A DNA stretch of 64,000 nucleotides from Candidatus Poribacteria bacterium (GTDB taxonomy: Bacteria; Poribacteria; WGA-4E; WGA-3G): the NCBI GenBank assembly GCA_012270795.1, contig JAAXHO010000164.1:1-64000 (forward strand). Direction: 5' to 3'. The notes beneath the pieces are model-generated. The model did not search any database. It worked only from the letters and a program-made list of their open reading frames with translations, and was not told the DNA's origin. A program made the position numbers and the translations under genes. Position 1 is the stretch's first letter. Every line of letters starts with the position of its first letter. This document shows, in pieces, positions 41,446 to 51,274 of this stretch.

Positions 41446-41558
41446 TATGGTGAATTATTGAAATAATTATACACCTCTTCTGTAGGAGCGACCTCTGGTC
41501 GCGACCAAAGGTCGCTCCTACAACTCAGAATGTAGAATTAATTGTATAATCCACCATA
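41446..41558. repeat. MITE-like family A element, copy 1
   Basis: TATGGTGAATTATTG...GTAGGAGCGACC...GGTCGCTCCTAC...AATCCACCATA; TA at both edges. Confidence 0.75.
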
Positions 41559-41602
41559 GTTTACAAGAATTTCTAAAAAATATCAATCAGAATAAATTTG
41601 AA

Positions 41603-41792
41603 GGGTGTGTAAAGTATTGGTTACTTGTCTGAACCAGAGTTTGCAGATTACAAGGATTGCCGCATCAATGTTTTTTTGGTAAGTATTTATGTTAACTTTC
41701 GAATGGTAATCTAACGCACCATACTCCAATCTTGAAAATCTGGTAATCCTGCAAATCCTGGTTCAGACAAGTAACCAATACTTTACACACCC
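41603..41792. repeat. family C inverted-repeat element
   Basis: 35-bp perfect terminal arms GGGTGTGTAAAGTATTGGTTACTTGTCTGAACCAG (41603-41637) / reverse complement (41758-41792). Confidence 0.85.
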
Positions 41793-42040
41793 TTTTGACG
41801 GTCATGACACCCCTCGTATACTATGTATTGCAATTATCTGAAGAAAACCAATGAACTTTACAACAAATAGGAATAGATACCAGGGGAATTCACTCTAACA
41901 AGAGTGAAACTCAACAATTGAATGGTTCTGTTCATCGTTTTATATCATTTGACTCATCTCCTAAATTGTTGGTATAATATCGGTTGTATATCTCAACATC
42001 GTAGGTATTATCATTCTTTTGGAGAGACGAGGAACATATT

Positions 42041-42904
42041 ATGGGAAGGATTGAACCTTTTACTGTTTCAAATGAGTTGTTGGACGATCCTAAAAAACTT
42101 CGGGAACGTGCTAAACAAGATGGATATCTCTTTTTTCGTGGATTAATTGATGAAGAATCTATTATCAACTTACGTCGAGATTTCTTAGAGATATGCCATC
42201 GTCACGGATGGGCGAAAGGGGGAGATGGGTTAATGGAGGGCATAAGAATAGGCGGACCGTTCATGGAAGGTGATGCGGGATATTGGCCTGTGTTAGACGA
42301 ATTTCAAAGTCTTGAATCCTTTCATATATTTGCACATCATCCAGAAATTTTGGATATGTGCGACAAATTGTTTGGGGAAACGACGCTTGTGCATCCGCGA
42401 AATATTGGAAGAATCATGTTCCCAGAAAACACAAAGTATACAACGCCTGCACACCAGGACTTTATCCATATACGGGGGACTGAAGACACCTATACTGCTT
42501 GGATTCCTCTTGGGGCATGTCCGCAGCATTTAGGAGGATTGTCAGTATTAGTTGGGTCGCACCGTTTTGGTATTTTTCCTGTGCAACCTGCTTTTGGGGC
42601 AGGGGGTCTCGGTATTGATACCGAGCCTTTAGAAGCTGATGGTTTGTATTGGGCATCTGGAGATTATGAAATCGGGGACGCATTGTTTTTTCATAGCCAT
42701 ACTGTTCATAAAGCACTACCGAATCAAGCACCTGATCGTATTCGCCTTTCCGTAGATTATCGCTACCAAGGTTGCTCACAACCTGTCACGGAAGGATCGT
42801 TGCTACCCCATTTCAATCGTATGGGTTGGGATCAGATATATAAAAACTGGAAATCAAAAAAATATCAGTACTATTGGAACAACTTTGATCTAAATAAGGA
42901 ATAA
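42041..42904 (+). CDS. phytanoyl-CoA dioxygenase family protein
   Basis: KQDGYLFFRGLIDEESI, PAHQDFIHIRGTEDTYTAWIPLG, VLVGSHRFG, HSHTVHKALPN. Confidence 0.9.
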   Translation: MGRIEPFTVSNELLDDPKKLRERAKQDGYLFFRGLIDEESIINLRRDFLEICHRHGWAKGGDGLMEGIRIGGPFMEGDAGYWPVLDEFQSLESFHIFAHHPEILDMCDKLFGETTLVHPRNIGRIMFPENTKYTTPAHQDFIHIRGTEDTYTAWIPLGACPQHLGGLSVLVGSHRFGIFPVQPAFGAGGLGIDTEPLEADGLYWASGDYEIGDALFFHSHTVHKALPNQAPDRIRLSVDYRYQGCSQPVTEGSLLPHFNRMGWDQIYKNWKSKKYQYYWNNFDLNKE

Positions 42905-42910
42905 GAATCT

Positions 42911-43990
42911 TTGACTAAACTAAAACTTTTCGGACTCATCGGCATCTGTTTTTTTATCGTTTTATCTGCTTCTGCGGAGAACTACACAGGCGATTTTTTA
43001 ACGAACGGTATTGGGGCGCGCGCACTTGGACTTGGTGGTGCTTACGTAAGCATTGCCGACGATGCTACAGCGACTTATTGGAATCCTGCGGGGATTGCGG
43101 GCGGTACACATAAGTATCAAGTCTGTATGATGCATGCCACACGTAGATCAGGCTTAGGTGCATTTAGTTATGTTAGTGGTATTGCGAAATTCATTCCGCA
43201 TCTGACTGTCGGTGTATCATGGATACGCGCGGGTATAGATGATATTCCCATCTATCACGATGTGCCAGCGTTTGACCCAGCAATAAGTGCTGAACAACGT
43301 AAAGAAACCGCAAGATACCGTCCCACCGAAGAAGACTTTATCCCATCAGGCTATCTGAATGATAGCGAAAATGCGTTTGTTTTCTCTCTTGCAACGCGCC
43401 TCGCCATTAGTCAATCATGGTGGAATAATTTTGGCAGAGACTCTATACCTCCAGAATTTCTATTTGGTATAAATGCAAAGGGAATCGTTCAACGTTTATC
43501 GGGTGTAGGTGAGCTTGACGAGATAACATCTCTCTATAATAACTATGGTAGCAGTGGCTACGGGTTTGATGCTGGCATGCTTTTTCGTCTGCCTGATATG
43601 AACGCGCTTTTTGGTTTAGACAATGTTGGTGGATTTGCTTTTGGGGTTAATCTTCAAGATATATCACAAACAACTTTGACTTGGAACACAGTCCCTGCAC
43701 AAAAAGAATCGATTCCTGCCAATCTGAATATAGGTGTTGCGTTTTTCTCAAAACTGTTATTCAATCGGGAGATGATACTCACCTATCAATGGCAGGAACG
43801 TTCCGGCGGACAAACACATTTGGGGATAGAATACCAACTATCACCCCCATTGGCACTACGTGTCGGTATGCGTGATAGCCGTTTGACAAGTGGTATCGGC
43901 ATTCAACTCAAACAGTTCCACCTTGATTATGCACTGCTCATTGGCGATCTGATTAACACCCATTTTTTAAGCGTCTTGTGGACATTTTAG
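42911..43990 (+). CDS. PorV/PorQ-like outer membrane protein
   Basis: TTG start; signal peptide; GIGARALGLGGAYVSIADDATATYWNPAGIAG. Confidence 0.85.
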   Translation: MTKLKLFGLIGICFFIVLSASAENYTGDFLTNGIGARALGLGGAYVSIADDATATYWNPAGIAGGTHKYQVCMMHATRRSGLGAFSYVSGIAKFIPHLTVGVSWIRAGIDDIPIYHDVPAFDPAISAEQRKETARYRPTEEDFIPSGYLNDSENAFVFSLATRLAISQSWWNNFGRDSIPPEFLFGINAKGIVQRLSGVGELDEITSLYNNYGSSGYGFDAGMLFRLPDMNALFGLDNVGGFAFGVNLQDISQTTLTWNTVPAQKESIPANLNIGVAFFSKLLFNREMILTYQWQERSGGQTHLGIEYQLSPPLALRVGMRDSRLTSGIGIQLKQFHLDYALLIGDLINTHFLSVLWTF

Positions 43991-43994
43991 TTAT

Positions 43995-44155
43995 TATACC
44001 AATTCAAATTAATATTGTCCCATTAAGGAATTCCACTTTTATTGCTGGTTGGGGTACCTCTTCTTCGGTAGGAGCGACCTCCCGGTCGCGACCGGGAGGT
44101 CGCTCCTACCAGAACATTTCGACAAATGGCATCTTATTTTTTAGAAATGGTATTA
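43995..44155. repeat. MITE-like family B element overlapping MFS gene 3' end
   Basis: Ends TATACCAATTCAAATTAATA / TTAGAAATGGTATTA; internal GTAGGAGCGACCTCCCGGTCGCGACCGGGAGGTCGCTCCTAC palindrome. Confidence 0.65.
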
Positions 44156-45381
44156 TTCTGATTTGACAAATCGGGTTGTGTTCGTAGGAAAAACACAAGC
44201 GGTGCCACCACTAATGGCACCATTACCAATCCATCCAAGACAATAGGTAATCCGTACTTATCACCCAAAGCACCAACTACCAAATTGAGTAACCCGCCGA
44301 CTCCCCATGATGCTCCCATCATCAAACTTGACGCTATATTTTCATATCCTCGAAGCATTATCTGGGCTAAGATAATGCTCAGTGTGATAGAACTTGACAG
44401 GACAACGTTACCTAAAAAGAGAAGCACAAGAAAAGTGACACCGCTGGTGTGAAGTGAGGCATAGAGCAGTGGTGGTGCAACGACGAGTGAAAACAGCAGC
44501 AAGATAAGTGTATTGACACGACTTAATACCCATCCACTCAGCATAATCCCCATTGAACCCGCGAAGATATAGAGGGCAACGACTAAAGACCGCATCTGAT
44601 CAGAATAATGTTGATCGTCAAGGTAAATAGATAGAAAACTTTCCAATCCCAAGCCTGTAACTGTTCTTAAACAAGTGATCACAAACAGCGCGAGCAGGGA
44701 TATGAGGTGTGGGTGTGCCACCTGCCAAAAGGCATCCTTTTGGGTGTTGCTTTTCTGAGAAAGTACGCGAGCAGACGCAGTTAGATTAAGTTCGTGCTTA
44801 AATTTCAGGACAAACGGAATAAGCAAAGCAACAATCAATCCTGGTATCATTTCCCATACGAGGTGTCTTAAGTCACTGTTGTAGCGATACGGTATAAATA
44901 ACAGCACCAATGGTCCTAAGGCGCGCCCTATGTTCCCACCTGTCAGAAAGATGGATATACCCATCCCGCGCGTTTCAGCGGCGAGGGCACCAGCATAGGT
45001 CGTTGCTTGCGGGTGAAATGCAGCAACGCCCGTACCTCCGATTGCTAATAACAGAAACACCATGTATTTTGAGGGAACTACACCTACCAGACTCAATCCA
45101 AATACAGTGTACGCAACGCCAAACGTAATGTAATGAACTGATTGTACTTTGTCTGATAACCATCCGAAGAAAACCTGTCCCAGAGAACTGAAGATGCTAT
45201 AAAGTGATATAAGAACACCTGCGAAACTATTTCGCGCACCTACTGCTGCGAACTTATCCAAAAGTAGTGGCTGCAAATGTGGAAATAAATTCGCATAAGA
45301 ATCAAGGACTGCGTGGCAATATGTGAGGAAGAAGAATTGGTTGCGTGTTGATGAATTCGCGGTTTCTTGATTGTTTTGCAT
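44134..45381 (-). CDS. MFS transporter (fosmidomycin-resistance Fsr-like)
   Basis: 12-TM pattern; SLGQVFFGWLSDKVQSVHYITFGVAYTVFGLSLVG, GGTGVAAFHPQATTYAGALA. Confidence 0.85.
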   Translation of the reverse strand: MQNNQETANSSTRNQFFFLTYCHAVLDSYANLFPHLQPLLLDKFAAVGARNSFAGVLISLYSIFSSLGQVFFGWLSDKVQSVHYITFGVAYTVFGLSLVGVVPSKYMVFLLLAIGGTGVAAFHPQATTYAGALAAETRGMGISIFLTGGNIGRALGPLVLLFIPYRYNSDLRHLVWEMIPGLIVALLIPFVLKFKHELNLTASARVLSQKSNTQKDAFWQVAHPHLISLLALFVITCLRTVTGLGLESFLSIYLDDQHYSDQMRSLVVALYIFAGSMGIMLSGWVLSRVNTLILLLFSLVVAPPLLYASLHTSGVTFLVLLFLGNVVLSSSITLSIILAQIMLRGYENIASSLMMGASWGVGGLLNLVVGALGDKYGLPIVLDGLVMVPLVVAPLVFFLRTQPDLSNQNNTISKK

Positions 45382-45434
45382 TGTAGAAAATTGTTCTCAA
45401 CTTTTTAGTCTTGACAAGTATAACACCATACCTA

Positions 45435-47150
45435 TTAGAATGCTACCGTTTTCACTTTTCTTCTATCATACCAATAGGTGAACTGCCGAAAATAGTAACC
45501 TGAATTTTTCGGTATCTTTACAAATTCAGGTACGAATTGGCATGTCCCACCCAGTACAACCAACTGCTCTTTTGCGCGCGTCATGGCGACATAAAAGACA
45601 CGTCGTTCTTCTTCAAGGATAGTATCTTTGCGGGGAAACTTTCGCTCAAGCGTATTGTGCACGAGTATGACTTTTTCCCATTCCCGTCCCTTCGCTTTGT
45701 GTATTGTTGTTGCCTCAATAGGATGTGAAAACGTATGACTTGATAGGACCTCTGTAATACGATCAACTTCATAGTTTGTTCTGGCAAGGATTGCAGTTTC
45801 AACAGGTTCGGATAAATGCGTCAATAGTTCCTGTTCTATTGTCTCTGGCGACGTTTCAACATTGATGATTGTACATTTCAACGGATTATAGGCACGCAGG
45901 TTTTTGCGTATTCGGGGGTTATTCCTTTCAATTAAGGCTCTTGCGTGTTCCACAATTGTTGAAGTAGAACGATAGTTTCGTGTAATCTCATATTTTTTCA
46001 CATCTACTCTATGAGAAAATTGTATCATGATTTGGGAATTCCCACCGCGAAAACTATATATCGCTTGGTCATCGTCCCCGACAGCAAAAAGATTGTTAGT
46101 TAACTGGTCAATTAACCTGAAATCAGCTGGGGCGATATCCTGAAATTCATCTACAAGTAGATATGGATATTTTTCTTGATATGTTTGACGGATGTCAGGA
46201 TGGGTTTCTAACAAGTGTGCTGCGTAGATGATCATATCTTCAAAATCAAGTGCATTCGCTTCGGACTTAAGGGTTTCATATCTCTTTGCGAATTCACGTG
46301 CAACCGGACTTTTTAACGTATTTGGATCAAATGTGCCAGATTTGACCTGTCTCTTTGCGCGAAACACAGTATCTTTTATCTCAGTAAAACGGTCTCGTAG
46401 GTTCTCAAAATCTGGGTCTCTATCAAGATGCTCAGTGTATTGAATGTCAAAATGCTTGCAGAATACCTCAATCATGAGTTGGTTGCTGAATTGTTGACGC
46501 ATCGGGTCTGCACGGTTGAATACCCCCGCTCTATTTTTATAATGCCAAATTCTGTGTGCCTCTCGAATATTTGCATCTTTACCACTAACCTGTTCTAACA
46601 CTTCAAAGATAAACTGTTCCTCTCCTTCAGCTCGGATGGCTTGACGTAGGCGATCATTAGATGAATGTGTGAAATGTTCATGTTTGCGCCGTTCAGGATT
46701 TGTAGTCTGTCCGATGTAACATTTTCCAGTTTTTTTGTCTTCTATTTTATAGATAGCAACATCTGTGTTTGATACCGTCTGTTCAATCTGCTTTCTCTCT
46801 TGCGCAATTATTCGCTCCAATTCACCCGACCAGATCTCGGGGTTGTGTTGAAATCCTATTCGTTTATGATGTTCAGTGATTATATCTTTACCAAATGCAT
46901 GTAGCGTGCGAATTGTGGGGAGTCTGTCTCGTGATGATAAATGATCTATAAGGCGATTTTCCATTTCTTCAACTGCTTTTCTATTGAATGCGATGGCAAG
47001 GATGTCGTCGTGTGGGACATTGTGTTTATGAATTAGAGTAAGTATGCGTTCAGTTACGACAGCAGTTTTACCACTTCCAGGTCCGGCAACAACGATTGCT
47101 GGACCGTTAAGATGGTTCACGGCTTTTTCTTGGTTTTTGTCAAGGTTCAT
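45435..47150 (-). CDS. UvrD/Rep-type superfamily 1 helicase with internal GIY-YIG domain
   Basis: GPGSGKTAVV, LVDEFQDI, GDDDQAIYSFRGG, TIHKAKGREWEKVILVH, VAMTRAKEQL; internal AIYKIEDKKTGKCYIGQTTNPERRKHEH. Confidence 0.92.
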   Translation of the reverse strand: MNLDKNQEKAVNHLNGPAIVVAGPGSGKTAVVTERILTLIHKHNVPHDDILAIAFNRKAVEEMENRLIDHLSSRDRLPTIRTLHAFGKDIITEHHKRIGFQHNPEIWSGELERIIAQERKQIEQTVSNTDVAIYKIEDKKTGKCYIGQTTNPERRKHEHFTHSSNDRLRQAIRAEGEEQFIFEVLEQVSGKDANIREAHRIWHYKNRAGVFNRADPMRQQFSNQLMIEVFCKHFDIQYTEHLDRDPDFENLRDRFTEIKDTVFRAKRQVKSGTFDPNTLKSPVAREFAKRYETLKSEANALDFEDMIIYAAHLLETHPDIRQTYQEKYPYLLVDEFQDIAPADFRLIDQLTNNLFAVGDDDQAIYSFRGGNSQIMIQFSHRVDVKKYEITRNYRSTSTIVEHARALIERNNPRIRKNLRAYNPLKCTIINVETSPETIEQELLTHLSEPVETAILARTNYEVDRITEVLSSHTFSHPIEATTIHKAKGREWEKVILVHNTLERKFPRKDTILEEERRVFYVAMTRAKEQLVVLGGTCQFVPEFVKIPKNSGYYFRQFTYWYDRRKVKTVAF

Positions 47151-47318
47151 AATTTGAGGATATAAGCAAATTCAGGGACTTTAAAACGGCCATTCAACCT
47201 TAAACATTATAGCACAAAATCGAAAAATATGTTATGATAGTTAATATAATACTGAAATATTCAGTTCTTATACTTTAGAGTGAGTGCATGAAGCAACGAA
47301 ATAAGGAGCAAGTTTTTT

Positions 47319-48238
47319 ATGGCTAAAAAAAGTACTAATCAGCGAAAGAGCCGTACAAGCCCCAAAAAAACCAGAAGTCCACAATACTACTACAAACAAG
47401 GACTTACTAAAGCAGGACACTATGAACATGAAGGAGCAATAGGTGATTTTAACAAAGCAATTCGACTCAAACCTGATTTCGCAGAAGCATACTATCATCG
47501 TGGAATATCAAAGTTTGAATTAGTTGAGTACGAAGACGCTATTGCAGATATTAATGACGCGATCAAATATAATCCAGATTACTTTCAGGCTTATGCTAAA
47601 CGCGGAGAAATTCGTAGTTTAATGAGGAGGAGGAAGAAGGGATCTCAGACTGTGATACTGCCCTTAGTATTAATCCAGATTATGATGAAGCATACGTTAT
47701 CCGTGGCATAATTAAAAAGGATTTAGGGCTTTTTGACGAGGCACTTAAAGAATATAGGAAAGCATTTAAGAAATTTGATAAACAAATTCAGAAGAATCCT
47801 GAGAACATAGAGGCATACTACGAGCGGGGCGTTGCAAATCTGCATTTATCTAATTTTGAAGATGCTATCACAGATTTTGACAAAGTTATTCGGCAGCAGC
47901 CAAAAAACGCCGAGGTATACAACCTACGTGGATTAGCTAAGGAAGGTCTTGACTTAAGTGAAGATGCTTTTGATGACCTTAACGAAGCAATAAAGTTGAA
48001 ACCTGATTTCGGTGAAGCATTTTACAACAGGGGTATGGTAAAATGTAATCTTGAGTTATTTGAAGCTGCTATTGATGATTTCAGTAAAGCAATTCAGATA
48101 ATAGAAGATTACCCACAAGCCTATATTGGTCGGTCATTTGCTTACAGTGAGCTTGGGAGAGATTTGGATTCTATGGAAGACTTTAATAAAGTTTTTCAAC
48201 TTATTACTTCATCTGAATTAAAAAAGTTAAAGTCGTAA
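47319..48238 (+). pseudogene. TPR protein interrupted by single frameshift
   Basis: 47319-47711 and 47996-48238 ORFs plus intervening +1-frame TPRs (GISDCDTALSINPDYDEAYVIRGIIKKDLG...); break in purine tract at about 47621-47646. Confidence 0.75.
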
Positions 48239-48288
48239 TGTATCATCTTTGAATCACCATTTTTGTTAATTAAGATACAAAAATTATA

Positions 48289-48462
48289 TATGGTGAATTA
48301 TTGAAATAATTATACACATCTTCTGTAGGAACGACCCGGGGAATGCCATAAGGCATTCATACCGTTGATTTCTCGGTCACGACCGTGCGGGCTCTTCTGT
48401 AGGAGCGACCAAAGGTCGCTCCTACAACTCAGAATGTAGAATTAATTGTATAATCCACCATA
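48289..48462. repeat. MITE-like family A element, copy 2 (composite)
   Basis: Same ends as copy 1 (TATGGTGAATTATTGAAATAATTATACA...AATTAATTGTATAATCCACCATA) with extra internal module. Confidence 0.75.
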
Positions 48463-48481
48463 CATGATAGAAAGGATTTAT

Positions 48482-49312
48482 ATGAGATTGGAAGGTAAAG
48501 TAGCGATTGTCGCTGGTGCAGCATGGGGTGGTATCGGTGCGGCAACAGCGTACAAGTTTGCATGTGAAGGTGCAAAAGTCGTGGTAAACACACGCCGCCG
48601 TGAAAACAAACTTGCCGAAACCGTTGACCGTATAAAAGAATCTGGTGGAGAAGCAGTCGCAGTGATGGGCGATGTCGCTGATGAAAAGACTTGGCAATCC
48701 CTGGTCGAAACTGCATTAAAAGAATACAGCAAGATAACGACTCTGGTACATAACGCCGCACATTCCTATACGAAGAAAGCAATTGAATTTACACCAGAGG
48801 AGTGGAATGAAAGCCTGGGTGTCACACTTGGTGGGCCTTGGCTGGGTGCAAAGTATTGCATCCCAGAAATGATAAAGAATGGTGGGGGCACGTTAGTCTT
48901 TATTTCCACCGTCAATGCCACGATCACCAATCCCGGTTTTGGATTATACGGTGCGGGGAAAGGGGGGTTAAATGCGTTAACCCGTAGTATTGCAATTGAT
49001 TATGGTAGAGAGGGCATCCGGGCTAATGCTATTGCTCCCGGGCAGATTGTCGGAGAACGGGGGGAAGCGTCACTTGCCGCAGACGCATTAGAGGATCAAG
49101 CCTCGCGTGATTGCTACCCAATAGGCCGTTATGGAAAACCGGAGGACATTGCCAACGTTGCGCTATTCTTGGCATCTGATGAAGCTGATTTTGTTACAGG
49201 AATCGTTTTAACAGCAGATGGAGGATTGACCCTTCAGTCACCAGAAGCACTTGTCCGTCCATCTTTCCGTCTCAGATGGAGAGACGACATTTTAGTGCCA
49301 CAACCGAAATAA
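48482..49312 (+). CDS. short-chain dehydrogenase/reductase
   Basis: GKVAIVAGAAWGGIGAATAYKFACEGAKVVV, LVHNAAH, GLYGAGKGGLNALTRSIAIDYG. Confidence 0.93.
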   Translation: MRLEGKVAIVAGAAWGGIGAATAYKFACEGAKVVVNTRRRENKLAETVDRIKESGGEAVAVMGDVADEKTWQSLVETALKEYSKITTLVHNAAHSYTKKAIEFTPEEWNESLGVTLGGPWLGAKYCIPEMIKNGGGTLVFISTVNATITNPGFGLYGAGKGGLNALTRSIAIDYGREGIRANAIAPGQIVGERGEASLAADALEDQASRDCYPIGRYGKPEDIANVALFLASDEADFVTGIVLTADGGLTLQSPEALVRPSFRLRWRDDILVPQPK

Positions 49313-49446
49313 GAATAATAGATTAATTACAAACATAATTTGAAAATAAAATTTCCATAATTAGAGATTGGTCTCCGTACGAGTTGGTTTCCTTGATGTA
49401 AATAAGGTGGTATTCCTAATCTTTTTATCATGAAAAGGAGAAAAAG

Positions 49447-50187
49447 ATGTGTGGACGATTTACACTCGCAAGTGACACAGAAAGAATAAGTGATGCGTTT
49501 AGTAACATGCAAATTCAAATGGATTTGTCTCCACGTTACAACATCGCGCCATCACAAGATGTCGCAGTTATTGCGAATACGAAGGAGAATGAGGGCGGTA
49601 AAAATGTTGAATTCTTCCAGTGGGGACTAATTCCATCATGGGCAAAAGACGCGAAAATCGGGAACAGAATGATAAATGCACGTTCAGAAACACTATCAGA
49701 AAAACCATCCTTCCGAACCGCATATAAACGGAGGCGTTGTCTTATCTTAGCCGATGGTTGGTATGAATGGCAAGAGATACCGGGAGAAAAGACCAAACAA
49801 CCTGTATATATCCGCCTAAAATCAAAAGACCCGTTTGCATTTGCTGGACTATGGGAGGAATGGAAAGCAAACTGGATGGAAAAACCACTCCGATCCTGCA
49901 CTATTATCACATGTGCTGCGAACCAGTTTTTGGAAGAGATTCACCACAGAATGCCAGTGATTCTTCCCAAAGATGCTTATTCACAATGGCTTGATCCTGA
50001 TGAACAGTCATCAGAAAAACTGCAGCCGCTTCTGAAACCATACACCAGTGATGATATGGATGCATACCCAGTTTCACGTTTTGTTAACCGTCCTGCAAAC
50101 GACTCACCAGAATGTATCGCACCAGAGTCTGACGCTAACAAAGAAAACGAAGTACAGTATATTAAAGGATTGTTTGACAGTGAATAA
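49447..50187 (+). CDS. SOS response-associated peptidase (SRAP/YedK/HMCES family)
   Basis: MCGRFTLASD, YNIAPSQDVAVI, WGLIPSWAKD, NARSETL, RCLILADGWYEWQ. Confidence 0.95.
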   Translation: MCGRFTLASDTERISDAFSNMQIQMDLSPRYNIAPSQDVAVIANTKENEGGKNVEFFQWGLIPSWAKDAKIGNRMINARSETLSEKPSFRTAYKRRRCLILADGWYEWQEIPGEKTKQPVYIRLKSKDPFAFAGLWEEWKANWMEKPLRSCTIITCAANQFLEEIHHRMPVILPKDAYSQWLDPDEQSSEKLQPLLKPYTSDDMDAYPVSRFVNRPANDSPECIAPESDANKENEVQYIKGLFDSE

Positions 50188-50234
50188 GCCTGAAATAGGC
50201 TTGAATCTGTATAAAGAATTTTTAGGAAAGTATA

Positions 50235-51218
50235 ATGTCAAAACCGAACAAAGAGCAGATGCTCTTTATGTATCGCAAGATGGTAGAGATACGCCAATTT
50301 GAAGAAGCTGCTGGAAAATTATATCAAAGCGGTCAACTTCCAGGTTTCTTACACCTATATATCGGTGAAGAAGCAACAGCAGTCGGTGTTTGCACACACT
50401 TAGAGGATGAGGATTACATCACCAGCACACATCGCGGACACGGACATCTCATAGCAAAAGGTGGAAAAAGAGACCGCATGATGGCGGAGCTATTCGCAAG
50501 AACCACAGGGTATTGCAAGGGCAAAGGTGGGTCCATGCACATTGCTGATAAGGATGCAGGTATTCTCGGTGCAAACGGTGTTGTTGGTGCTGGGATACCG
50601 CTTGCAGCTGGAGCTGCCCTCTCTGCAAAGTACCGCGGCACAAAGCAGATAGCAGTCTCCTTTTTTGGAGATGGTGCAACAAATCAAGGTGTGTTCCATG
50701 AAACTCTCAACCTCGCAGCAGTGTGGGAGTTGCCTGTAGTTTTTGTGTGTGAAAACAACCGATTCGGTATGGGAACACCGCAACATGAACACCAACGGGT
50801 GGAGGATATTGCTGTCCGGGCTCCTGCTTATGATATACCGGGTGTTACTGTTGATGGAAACGATGTCCTGAAGGTCTATGCTGCTGCAGATCAAGCTGTC
50901 GCCCGTGCACGTGAAGGGGGTGGACCAACACTTCTCAATTGTGATACGTACAGATTCCGTGGACACCATATTGGAGATCCTGGTACATCATACCGCGACC
51001 GAGAAGAGGTTCAAGAACAGGAACGGCAACGCGACCCTATCCGAAGACTTGCACAGGTGCTCATTGATGAAGAAGGGGTAACGCAGAAAGAACTTGACGC
51101 ACTTGAAACAGAACTTGCAAACGAGCTTGATGAAGCGTTGGATTTTGCAAAGAATAGTCCTGAACCACTTCCCGAAGATGCTCTAAATGATGTCTATGCT
51201 GATGGCATACAACCGTAG
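50235..51218 (+). CDS. thiamine-pyrophosphate dehydrogenase E1 alpha subunit (pyruvate/acetoin type)
   Basis: GFLHLYIGEEATAVGV, GKGGSMHIADKDAGILGANGVVGAGIPLAAGAALSAK, FFGDGATNQGVFHETLNLAAVWELPVVFVCENN. Confidence 0.95.
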   Translation: MSKPNKEQMLFMYRKMVEIRQFEEAAGKLYQSGQLPGFLHLYIGEEATAVGVCTHLEDEDYITSTHRGHGHLIAKGGKRDRMMAELFARTTGYCKGKGGSMHIADKDAGILGANGVVGAGIPLAAGAALSAKYRGTKQIAVSFFGDGATNQGVFHETLNLAAVWELPVVFVCENNRFGMGTPQHEHQRVEDIAVRAPAYDIPGVTVDGNDVLKVYAAADQAVARAREGGGPTLLNCDTYRFRGHHIGDPGTSYRDREEVQEQERQRDPIRRLAQVLIDEEGVTQKELDALETELANELDEALDFAKNSPEPLPEDALNDVYADGIQP

Positions 51219-51274
51219 CGTCTGAAAAAAGTGTAAATATTGGTGAAAAAGATCAAATACTACGGAGTTTCAAA

